DNA of 64,000 nucleotides from Vibrio sp. 10N.261.45.E2 (GTDB lineage: Bacteria; Pseudomonadota; Gammaproteobacteria; Enterobacterales; Vibrionaceae). The stretch covers positions 62,001 to 126,000 of the forward strand of contig NZ_MCZZ01000111.1 in the NCBI RefSeq assembly GCF_002875705.1, read 5' to 3'. The number at the start of each line of letters is the position of its first letter. Within the stretch, counting starts at the first letter, position 1. The translations under genes and the position numbers were made by a program. This document shows, one piece after another, positions 56,912 through 64,000 of this stretch. Under the pieces are notes generated by a model. It had not been told where the DNA came from, did not search any database, and worked only from the letters and a program-made list of their open reading frames with translations.

Positions 56912-58633
56912 CTATTGCTCCTTACGCTGTGCTAGGTAATTGAATTGCGCAGCGGTTGCCAAGAGGAACCAAGCGCCGTGAGGGATCCATTGCTCACCCC
57001 AACGCCAGTTTTGAAGCATGTCGTATTTTTGAGCTGGTGGATTGAATGCAATGTCTTGCTCATCGTCAAAACCCGCGGTAATACCGTTGCAGATACCGCC
57101 TTTCGCATTGAAGAAACCAAGCTGAGGTAGGTAATCTGGATTGTTATGGCCATGACCATCGAGCATGCACATGTGGTAAGGGTTGAGACCTAAAATCCAA
57201 TCAAGGCTGTTTTGCGAAAGCTGGATTAGACGTTGCTGAAGAGCGGTATCTTTAATATGCGGTTGAACTAGGTAAGCCATGGTTGCGATTGAACCAAGAC
57301 GTGCGTTTTCACCTTGCCACCAGTAACCGGTTTCGTTTTGTTGAGCAACGAAGAAGGCATCGCGCTTATCACCATCAACATTTTTAACGTACTGTCTTGG
57401 GTAGCCAAATGGGTTGGTTACTTTATCGGTGATGTTGATTTCGAACTGACATGCTTGTTCAACAACGGTGCGAGCTTGTTCTTTCAGCTCTGTATCGGTT
57501 TCATTGTTGATGTACTCACATAGAGCAATTACTGGAAGGCCAGCTTCAGCGGCATGAAAGTATGGGCGAGAGCCATCAGAGTTTGCTGACCAGAAGTGAT
57601 CAAACGAATTATCAGACTGTTGACGAGCAACCAAGCGAGTTGCCCAAGTTCTTGCTTCTGAAAGGTATTGTTCGTCCTGTGTTACTCGGTAGAGCTCATT
57701 GGCTGCGAGTAGGGCGCAATACTCATCGATGATGTTCTCTTCACCATCATTCAGGTACTGGAGGTTGTACTCTTTTAGGTGCCAGTAACCCTTAGCAGCT
57801 GTTTCAAGGTAAGTGTGGCTAGAGTAGCTGCCTGAGACTTCAAGCTCAGAAGCTGAGGCCAATGCTGCGATAGCAACGCCAGCACCTTGTCGATAGCCAG
57901 CTTGTAAATCCGCTGATTTATGACCTTCTTGAGTCGCATAAGCGCAGATATCGCGCTGATTGATATCTTTGCTCCATTTGTCGAATACCGTCATGTAGAA
58001 GTATCCGTCAGCGTCTTGCATTCGCACCAAGAAGTCAGCACCGAAAAGCGCTTCTTCCGTTAGGCGAGTCATAGAGAATTTCGGGAAGTCTGGATTATGG
58101 CTAGTCAAGCGTACACTTTTTAGCATGTTCCAAACTACCATTGGAATTTGTTGTGGGTTTAGGTAGTTGCCGTAAGACAAGTGGCTAAAATACTTACTGA
58201 CATCACCTGATGCGTCATACCATCCACCGTGGACATCGACGTATCGGTCGGTACCTAGAATTTGTGCCTGTCGATCTTTTTTGTCGAAAATACCGCCACA
58301 GCGCTGTGACTTAAAATAATGAAGCACATCAGAAAATGTGTGATTCATTAATAGGTTGCAGCCAATCTCAAACACTTCTGAACGTAGGTTGTCAAAGCGC
58401 AGGTAGTAGCGACCAGATTCAGTCACTGAACTGAAATCGATAGTGAAGAACTGCCCTTGATGCCAATTTGCTACGCGGCCTTGTTTAACCACATCAAAAC
58501 TTCCGACAGTCATATGGTTGTCTGCACAGACGAGTAGAGCTGTTGTGCTAGAGAGGCGAGCTTTCTTAGTTTGTAAGATAGCCTGCTTGGGGCCTGTGGA
58601 CTCATAGCCAATATGGTTGGTCAATAACAGCAT
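56912..58633 (-). CDS. GH9 exo-beta-D-glucosaminidase-type glycosidase
   Basis: The 573-residue protein has an N-terminal Ig-like domain (about 1-85) and the GH9 (alpha/alpha)6 barrel. GGWYDASGDVSKY near residue 140 carries the paired catalytic Asp residues of the family and WGEQWIPHGAWF near the C-terminus its Glu. It lacks a signal peptide, so it acts in the cytoplasm. A GH9 protein in the same operon position in Photobacterium was shown to be an exo-glucosaminidase, which fits better than cellulase. The start is the ATG after GGAG; a TTG just before would add one residue. Confidence 0.85.
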   Translation of the reverse strand: MLLLTNHIGYESTGPKQAILQTKKARLSSTTALLVCADNHMTVGSFDVVKQGRVANWHQGQFFTIDFSSVTESGRYYLRFDNLRSEVFEIGCNLLMNHTFSDVLHYFKSQRCGGIFDKKDRQAQILGTDRYVDVHGGWYDASGDVSKYFSHLSYGNYLNPQQIPMVVWNMLKSVRLTSHNPDFPKFSMTRLTEEALFGADFLVRMQDADGYFYMTVFDKWSKDINQRDICAYATQEGHKSADLQAGYRQGAGVAIAALASASELEVSGSYSSHTYLETAAKGYWHLKEYNLQYLNDGEENIIDEYCALLAANELYRVTQDEQYLSEARTWATRLVARQQSDNSFDHFWSANSDGSRPYFHAAEAGLPVIALCEYINNETDTELKEQARTVVEQACQFEINITDKVTNPFGYPRQYVKNVDGDKRDAFFVAQQNETGYWWQGENARLGSIATMAYLVQPHIKDTALQQRLIQLSQNSLDWILGLNPYHMCMLDGHGHNNPDYLPQLGFFNAKGGICNGITAGFDDEQDIAFNPPAQKYDMLQNWRWGEQWIPHGAWFLLATAAQFNYLAQRKEQ

Positions 58634-58695
58634 CAATATTCTCCGACAGTCCTAGTTTCTATTGGCTAGGTACTTGAATGTTTTGGATATAATTA

Positions 58696-58717
58696 GTTAG
58701 GGCCCGCAGACCCTAAC
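58696..58717 (-). other. Hairpin between an ABC ATPase gene and the GH9 gene
   Basis: GTTAGGG and CCCTAAC form a 7-bp stem with an 8-base loop. On the minus strand the following sequence (TAATTATATCC) is only weakly T-rich, so it may be an mRNA processing or attenuation point. Confidence 0.5.
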
Positions 58718-58731
58718 TTAGGTTTTATTGT

Positions 58732-59727
58732 TTAGCTTTCGTGTAGGTAACAACGTACAAAGTGGTTCTCTGCCAATTGAGTCACTCCAGGAAGTTGCTC
58801 TTTACACTTGTCCATTGCGTGAGTACAACGGCCTGCAAATGGGCAGCCTGCTGATACAGGTGTCCAAAGAGGAATCTCACCTTTGTTCCCAGCAAGTTGA
58901 TCGTGGATTGATTTCTTAGGGTCTGGCACTGCCGAAACCAGTAGCTGAGTGTAAGGGTGTTGAGGGTTAGCAATAACGTCATCGGTATCGCCCCATTCCA
59001 CCATGTGACCGACGTACATCACTGAAAGATCTTCAGCGATATAACGCGCAGTTGCGATATCGTGAGTGATGTAAAGCAGAGACATTTGCTTCTCAAACTT
59101 CATCTCTTCCATCAGGTTCAAAACACCCGCACGAATCGATACATCAAGCATTGATGTAGGTTCATCGGCTAGGACAACTTCTGCACCTACCGCAATATTG
59201 CGGGCTAGGTTTACACGTTGACGCTGACCACCAGACAGTTGGTGAGGATACTTTTTCGCCGTCTCTTTTGGCGGAATTAGACCTACTTGCTCTAAAAGAT
59301 CGTAAACACGTTCTTCTAATTCTCTCTTGTTGCCTGGAGATACTTTCTTGTGGATCAACAATGGTCGAGCAATGTGGTGGAAGATGTTGTGTGTTGGGTT
59401 TAGGGAACCAAACGGGTCTTGCCATACCATCTGCACACCTTCACGGTAATGCATAAGATCTTTTCTGCTTGAGATCTCTTGGATATCACGACCTTTGTAT
59501 TCGATCGTACCGCCTGAAGGCGCGTACATTTTTGCGATCATTTTGGCGGTTGTTGATTTGCCTGAACCAGACTCACCAACCACTGCTAAGCCGCGGCTTT
59601 TGTACATCTTGAATGACACGTCGTTAATCGCACGCATCATCGGGGTTTGAATGGTGGTACTGCTTATCGGGAAGTCTTTTACGACATTCTTGCCTTCTAC
59701 CAATAATTGACCGAAATCTTTGCTCAT
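58732..59727 (-). CDS. Chitin-oligosaccharide ABC importer, ATP-binding protein (OppF type)
   Basis: The 331-residue ATPase has Walker A GESGSGKST near 53-61, LSGGQRQRVNLARNI, Walker B VVLADEPTSMLD and the C-terminal oligopeptide/dipeptide-type extension with clustered cysteines (GCPFAGRCTHAMDKC). It belongs to the peptide/nickel OppF family, but in vibrios this five-gene set (VC0616-VC0620) takes up chitin oligosaccharides. A GGAGAC ribosome binding site precedes the ATG. Confidence 0.93.
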   Translation of the reverse strand: MSKDFGQLLVEGKNVVKDFPISSTTIQTPMMRAINDVSFKMYKSRGLAVVGESGSGKSTTAKMIAKMYAPSGGTIEYKGRDIQEISSRKDLMHYREGVQMVWQDPFGSLNPTHNIFHHIARPLLIHKKVSPGNKRELEERVYDLLEQVGLIPPKETAKKYPHQLSGGQRQRVNLARNIAVGAEVVLADEPTSMLDVSIRAGVLNLMEEMKFEKQMSLLYITHDIATARYIAEDLSVMYVGHMVEWGDTDDVIANPQHPYTQLLVSAVPDPKKSIHDQLAGNKGEIPLWTPVSAGCPFAGRCTHAMDKCKEQLPGVTQLAENHFVRCYLHES

Positions 59728-59813
59728 AATTGTCTCCAGAATCCTTATTCGCTTTGCTTGTTTTTAGGCGGTCGGGTCGCCTGTCTAGTTATTCACGCCG
59801 AAAAGCGTGCAAG

Positions 59814-60797
59814 CTATAGCTTCCTTTGTACTATTGGGTCACCGTACAGGTGGCAGTTAGACAAATGCCCAGGGTCGATAGAACGCAGCTTAGTTGGCAC
59901 CTTAGTACACGTTTCATGTACGCGGTCGCAACGAGCTTGGAAACGACACCCTTCAGGAATCTCTAATAAGTTCAGAGGGTTGCCTGGAATACCGGTTAGT
60001 TTTGTCTTTGGCCCTGTCAGTGGAGGGAAAGAACTTCCCAGCCCTTTGGTGTAAGGGTGGTAAGGGTTTTCTAGAATATCTTGTGAGTTAGCCACTTCGA
60101 TTAGCTCACCTGAGTACATGATGCCGATACGGTCAGAGAACTCGACCATCAATGACAAGTCATGGGTGATGAACAGAATTGAGAAGCCAAACTCTTCTTT
60201 CAGTGCGTAGATCTTTTGCAGGATTTCGCGTTGCACAACCACATCAAGGGCAGTTGTCGGCTCATCCATAATGATCAGCTTTGGATTCAGTGCTAGCGCG
60301 ATAGCGATAACCAAGCGTTGACGCATGCCGCCAGAGAATTGGTGAGGGTAGTCACTCAATCGGCTCGGGTGAATATCTACGATTTCAAGTAGACCTTCAG
60401 CACGCTGCTTAGCTTGCTCACGAGTCATGTTCGTGTGACGCATGATTACGTCACAGAACTGCTCTTCCATCGGTAGTACTGGGTTGAGTGCGTTCATTGC
60501 ACTCTGAAATACCATCGACATCTCGCTCCAACGGAACGCTTGCATACGGTCATCACTGTATTCAAGGATGTTCTCACCGTTGAAGATAACCTCACCACCA
60601 CTGATGTAAGCGGGCGGCTTATGAAGACGCATAAGAGAGAAAGCGACTGTTGATTTACCACAGCCAGATTCACCAGCTAGGCCGAATACTTCACCCGGAG
60701 CGATATCGAAACTTACGTTGTTACACGCACGAACATCGCCAGACTCTGTGATGTAATCCACGCATAAGTTGCGGATAGAAATTAGTGGTTCAGACAT
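59814..60797 (-). CDS. Chitin-oligosaccharide ABC importer, ATP-binding protein (OppD type)
   Basis: The 327 residues have Walker A GESGCGKST near 39-47, the signature FSGGMRQRLVIAIAL, Walker B LIIMDEPTTALD and a cysteine-bearing C-terminal extension (GCRFQARCDRVHETC). It forms the heterodimeric ATPase with the OppF-type protein encoded downstream. GGAG lies 12 bases before the start, and two bases separate it from the permease gene, so the genes are in one transcript. Confidence 0.93.
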   Translation of the reverse strand: MSEPLISIRNLCVDYITESGDVRACNNVSFDIAPGEVFGLAGESGCGKSTVAFSLMRLHKPPAYISGGEVIFNGENILEYSDDRMQAFRWSEMSMVFQSAMNALNPVLPMEEQFCDVIMRHTNMTREQAKQRAEGLLEIVDIHPSRLSDYPHQFSGGMRQRLVIAIALALNPKLIIMDEPTTALDVVVQREILQKIYALKEEFGFSILFITHDLSLMVEFSDRIGIMYSGELIEVANSQDILENPYHPYTKGLGSSFPPLTGPKTKLTGIPGNPLNLLEIPEGCRFQARCDRVHETCTKVPTKLRSIDPGHLSNCHLYGDPIVQRKL

Positions 60798-60799
60798 GA

Positions 60800-61825
60800 T
60801 TATTTATCTCCGCTCCAAAGTGCATTTTGTGGTGGTAGTTCTGGTTCACGTTCTTCTTTGTCTTGAGCTGCTAGTTTTTTCCAACGCTTCATGCCTTTGT
60901 GAGAACGCAGTTGCGGGTTAGCAATTTCATCGACAGCAAAGTTAAGCAGAGCAAGACCAGTTACGAGTAATGTCAGTGCGATACAAGGAGCCAACAGTTC
61001 CCACCAAGCGCCAATCAGCATTGATGAAGAGGTTTGAACGTTGTAAAGCATGATGCCCCAGCTGATTGTGTTCGGATCACCAAGACCTAAGAACGAAATC
61101 GTTGCTTCCATCATGATTGCGTACATCACCGAACCGATGAAGCTTGCGCCAACGATAGAGATAAGGTTTGGCAGAATCTCTACGAAGATGATACGGAATG
61201 AAGATTCACCCAATACTTCTGCTGCTTTTACAAATTCTTTTTCACGCAGTGCTAAGGTCTGGGAGCGAACAACACGGGCGCCCCAAGCCCAGGACATAAA
61301 GCCAATAACCAAGGTTATGGTGAGTGGCCCTGCCTCACCGATAAAGGCTGCTACTACGAACAGTAGTGGGTACTGAGGGATAACCAGCATGATGTTCATT
61401 GCGGCTGTTAGAACGTCATCGACACGGCCGCCGAAGTAACCTGCAGAAACACCAATAACAGTTGCGAGTAAACACACGGTTAGACCCGCACCAAAACCTA
61501 CAGCAAGAGATACGCGTGCGCCGTATACCACTTGAGACCAAACGTCACGACCCATACGTGTTGTACCAAGTACGTGGTCTGCCTTTTTAGACATAATCAA
61601 TGTACGACGGTCATCTGCTAGGTTTTGAGCAACCCAGCCATCAGGGTTAGTTTGTGCCGATTTCACCACGAAACCAGGGTATTCGTGTGGGTTACCTGTA
61701 CGCTTGTCTGGTACATGTTTGGTGATCAATGGAGCTGCAATCGCGCCAAGAATAAAAATACTTAGGATGATGACGCCTGTTAGGGCCATCGGGTTACGCC
61801 AAATGAGTTTTAGAAAGTCTTTCAT
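60800..61825 (-). CDS. Chitin-oligosaccharide ABC importer, permease (OppC type)
   Basis: The 341-residue permease has an N-terminal helix, a periplasmic segment and five further helices, with the EAA-type loop KAAEVLGESSFRIIFVEILP that contacts the ATPases. The DppC/OppC family is recognised by the LGTTRMGRDVWSQVVYGARVS segment. It starts two bases after the other permease and ends two bases before the OppD-type ATPase. Confidence 0.93.
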   Translation of the reverse strand: MKDFLKLIWRNPMALTGVIILSIFILGAIAAPLITKHVPDKRTGNPHEYPGFVVKSAQTNPDGWVAQNLADDRRTLIMSKKADHVLGTTRMGRDVWSQVVYGARVSLAVGFGAGLTVCLLATVIGVSAGYFGGRVDDVLTAAMNIMLVIPQYPLLFVVAAFIGEAGPLTITLVIGFMSWAWGARVVRSQTLALREKEFVKAAEVLGESSFRIIFVEILPNLISIVGASFIGSVMYAIMMEATISFLGLGDPNTISWGIMLYNVQTSSSMLIGAWWELLAPCIALTLLVTGLALLNFAVDEIANPQLRSHKGMKRWKKLAAQDKEEREPELPPQNALWSGDK

Positions 61826-61827
61826 GA

Positions 61828-62814
61828 TTATTTACCACCCTTACGAAGACGAGGGTCAAGAACAACGTAAAGCATGTCTGCAACTAGGTTAAAGAACAGC
61901 ATGAATAGCGTCATGATAAGCAGTTGACCTTGTAGTACTTGGTAATCACGAGCGTTAATTGCGTTGAAAAGTACACTGCCAAGACCTGGGTAGTTGAAGA
62001 TGATTTCGATAATTAACTGACCACCGATTGCCATACCTAGCGACATTGAAAGTGCTGTCACACTTGGTAGCATCGCGTTACGAGCCGCGTAGTTGAACAC
62101 CACTCGGTTTTCGCTAAGGCCTTTGCCTTTCGCCATGGTGATGTAGTCTTCTGCTAGTAGGTTGATCATGTTGTTACGCATGTTTACTAGGAAGCCACCA
62201 ATTTGAACAACAGAAGCACAGAACAGTGGTAAGAATGCGTGGTAAGCGACATCTTTAATGAATGCCCAGCTTGTCCAGTCAGGCATGGTACCTGCAGTGT
62301 AGGCATAACCTGTTGGGAACCACTTCAAGCCAATCGCAAAGGTAAATAGTGCAATCATCGCGATAACAACTTGAGGAACGGCTTGAAGAATCAGCATCCC
62401 TGGTGTTACGAAGGCATCGTATTTACTGCCGCGTTTCCACGCTGCGAAAATACCTAGGATTGAACCGATCGAGAAAGAAAGAATAACGGCGGTGCCAGCT
62501 AAGAAAAGCGACCAACCGAATGCTCCACCCAACAGTGTGTTTACAGAAAGTGGGTAGAATTGAATTGATGTACCAAGTTCCCAGCTAAGAATGTTCTTCA
62601 TGTATGCTGCGTATTGAACCAGTAAGCCGCCATCAACGAAGCCTAATAGTTCTTTCATTGCAGCAATACGCTCTGGAGTAACTTGTACAGAAGCGTTCGC
62701 AAACATCATGGTAACTGGGTCACCAGGCATTGCTCTTGGAATAATAAAGTTTAACGTCGCAGCAACTAATAGCGCGACAAAATAAAATGACAAACGTCTT
62801 AAAAAATAACCCAT
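61828..62814 (-). CDS. Chitin-oligosaccharide ABC importer, permease (OppB type)
   Basis: The 328-residue permease starts MGYFLRRLSFYFVALLVAAT and has six helices and the EAA-type loop MAKGKGLSENRVVFNYAARN. Conserved DppB features are PRAMPGDP near the N-terminus and NYPGLGSVLFNAINARDY near the end. It follows the binding-protein gene after 169 bases that hold hairpins, which may lower permease relative to binding-protein synthesis. Confidence 0.93.
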   Translation of the reverse strand: MGYFLRRLSFYFVALLVAATLNFIIPRAMPGDPVTMMFANASVQVTPERIAAMKELLGFVDGGLLVQYAAYMKNILSWELGTSIQFYPLSVNTLLGGAFGWSLFLAGTAVILSFSIGSILGIFAAWKRGSKYDAFVTPGMLILQAVPQVVIAMIALFTFAIGLKWFPTGYAYTAGTMPDWTSWAFIKDVAYHAFLPLFCASVVQIGGFLVNMRNNMINLLAEDYITMAKGKGLSENRVVFNYAARNAMLPSVTALSMSLGMAIGGQLIIEIIFNYPGLGSVLFNAINARDYQVLQGQLLIMTLFMLFFNLVADMLYVVLDPRLRKGGK

Positions 62815-62886
62815 AACTCACACCTTACTCACCCAGATTGTTTCCCTGTTTCTGGATTCAGGTCGCTCCTAGCGAAATTTGGAACG

Positions 62887-62966
62887 AAAAACCCCCTGAC
62901 GACTAGCGCCATACTTTCAATTGAGAGTGTGGGGATTTTTATAAGCGGCGTAAGAGGTTACGCCGC
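62887..62966 (-). promoter_or_regulatory. Intra-operon hairpins after the binding-protein gene
   Basis: GCGGCGTA pairs with TACGCCGC (62945-62966), and a wider pairing joins CCCC near 62892 with GGGGATTTTT near 62931-62940. On the minus strand the second ends in GGGGGTTTTTCG, so partial termination or mRNA protection between binding protein and permeases is likely. Confidence 0.6.
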
Positions 62967-62983
62967 AAGGATTGAACGATTAC

Positions 62984-64000
62984 TTATTTAACTGGTTTTA
63001 GGTCCAGTACATGAAGTAGACGCTCTGGAATACCAGCCCAAATGTTTGGACGGCCTTTTGGATTTTCTTCGTTCCACCAACCAGTGAAGCGAGTTGTGTT
63101 GTATTGGTACATGTAAGCACCAGACATCACAGGGATTGTCACTTGGTCTGCAGCGATGATTTGCTGGATACCATGTGCAATATCTAGCTGCTCGTTCTTA
63201 TCTGCTGTTTTGTAGAAGCTGTTTAGAAGACCATCTAGCTTTTCGTTTTTGTAGAAGTGCATTGCGAAACGAGGCATACCATCACCAGATTGTAGTGATG
63301 AGTTGTAAGCACTGTTCCAGTACGTGTATGGATCCGCACCGTGGAAGTAGTTTGTGTATGCTACGTCGTATGTACCTTCAAGCATTGCTTGGTTGTATAC
63401 AGAGAAATCTGGCGTACGAGCTTTCGCTTTGATACCGATTTCGTTTAGCTGTTCTACCGCTAGTTGAACTGTGTTGTTGAAGTCAGTCCAGCCGTTTGGC
63501 GATTGGATCATGAGTTCGAAAGACTTGCCAGATGGAGTGTCAACAAAACCATCTTTGTTTACATCTTTGAAGCCAGCGTCAGCAAGAAGCTTTTTCGCGC
63601 CTTCAGCGTTGTAAGTGTTAAAGCCTTTGTACTTGTCATGAGTTTTTTCATCAGACCAAGCTTCAAACGCGTAACCAAGACCCGATGCGAAATCGTTCAC
63701 AGTACCGCCGCCGTAGAATGCGATGTCGATGATAGTTTGACGGTCAAGAGCCATAGAGAAAGCACGACGGAAGTCAACGTTGCTCAACGCTTCATGCTTC
63801 GCAGCATCAGGGTGTTTGAAGTTAACGATGAATGCCTGTGTACCTGCTGGCGGGTACCAGTAGTGGTGTTTAGGGCTAGCTGCTGCGTATGTACGGTCGA
63901 TATCTGGAACGAAAGAAGATGTCCAGTCCATTTCACCGTTTACAACTTTACCTAGGAATTGGTCGTTGTTCGCGATTTGTGGAACACGTAGACAGTCAAC
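62984..64000 (-). CDS. Chitin-oligosaccharide solute-binding protein (C-terminal part, cut by window edge)
   Basis: The reading frame stays open through the right edge, so the N-terminus and signal peptide lie outside. The visible 338 residues belong to the SBP_bac_5 family (peptide/oligosaccharide-binding). AFSMALDRQTIID, a conserved family region, and EGAKKLLADAGFKDVN lie in the middle, and the end is ERLLHVLDLKPVK. In vibrios the homologue (CBP, VC0620) binds (GlcNAc)n and also holds the ChiS sensor inactive. It should be the first gene of the operon; its promoter is outside the window. Confidence 0.92.
   Translation of the reverse strand, partial: VDCLRVPQIANNDQFLGKVVNGEMDWTSSFVPDIDRTYAAASPKHHYWYPPAGTQAFIVNFKHPDAAKHEALSNVDFRRAFSMALDRQTIIDIAFYGGGTVNDFASGLGYAFEAWSDEKTHDKYKGFNTYNAEGAKKLLADAGFKDVNKDGFVDTPSGKSFELMIQSPNGWTDFNNTVQLAVEQLNEIGIKAKARTPDFSVYNQAMLEGTYDVAYTNYFHGADPYTYWNSAYNSSLQSGDGMPRFAMHFYKNEKLDGLLNSFYKTADKNEQLDIAHGIQQIIAADQVTIPVMSGAYMYQYNTTRFTGWWNEENPKGRPNIWAGIPERLLHVLDLKPVK

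Noticed and set aside
58732..62814. The Opp-type importer as a peptide transporter
   Set aside because: Family similarity is to peptide systems, but its place in the operon with chitin enzymes and the match to VC0616-VC0620 favour chitin oligosaccharides.
63464..63955. 163-codon plus-strand frame opposite the solute-binding protein
   Set aside because: It is the shadow of a well-supported minus-strand gene and has no features of its own.

Overview
The window is chromosomal DNA of a marine gammaproteobacterium, almost certainly a Vibrio, most likely of the Splendidus clade or a close relative. The evidence is a LuxR/HapR/SmcR-type quorum-sensing regulator next to lpdA and hpt, a pilABCD cluster, a chitin-oligosaccharide operon of the Vibrio type, and a short intergenic palindromic element of a kind I associate with vibrios. 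Apart from two genes cut by the window edges, the coding regions look intact. I see no prophage, transposase, integrase, CRISPR array, rRNA or tRNA.

Layout. (1) 1-5.0 kb: partial DUF21/CorB gene and ypjD (minus), then ffh and the rpsP-rimM-trmD-rplS ribosome/tRNA-methylation operon (plus). (2) 5.0-11.2 kb: a palindromic element and an 8-copy heptamer array, then yacG, zapD, coaE and pilD-pilC-pilB-pilA, all on the minus strand. (3) 11.4-20.6 kb: nadC and ampD (divergent), then pdhR-aceE-aceF-lpdA with two good PdhR operators. (4) 20.7-24.9 kb: the luxR-type regulator with a likely Qrr pairing site, hpt, a beta-carbonic anhydrase and a SulP anion transporter. (5) 25.2-33.2 kb: yadGH, panC-panB-folK-pcnB, gluQ, dksA and sfsA. 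(6) 33.2-43.9 kb: hrpB-mrcB, a patatin-POTRA-barrel outer-membrane protein, acnB and yacL. (7) 43.9-49.9 kb: glnK-amtB behind a sigma54 promoter and an NtrC-like palindrome, then the ferric ABC importer fbpABC with a Fur box. (8) 50.0-64.0 kb (minus): a chitin-oligosaccharide operon, from a solute-binding protein (cut by the right edge) through two permeases, two ATPases, a GH9 glucosaminidase, an amino-sugar kinase, a GH20 hexosaminidase and a GH94 chitobiose phosphorylase to a hexosamine-phosphate mutase.

How the genes work together. Much of 5-38 kb follows the order around minutes 2-3.5 of the E. coli chromosome, with luxR sitting between lpdA and hpt and with acnB-yacL moved to after mrcB. 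Pyruvate dehydrogenase and aconitase form a central-carbon group. glnK-amtB and fbpABC handle nitrogen and iron. The type IV pilus genes, the quorum-sensing regulator and the chitin operon are three parts of the known Vibrio chitin/quorum-sensing/competence programme.

I did not find a clearly new system. The observations most worth a second look are the terminator-like hairpin whose stem is a near-consensus NtrC site upstream of glnK-amtB, the patatin-barrel protein, the heptamer array touching the yacG stop codon, the structured RNA after ffh, and the divergent carbonic anhydrase/SulP pair. Promoters, operators and terminators were found by eye and are predictions.
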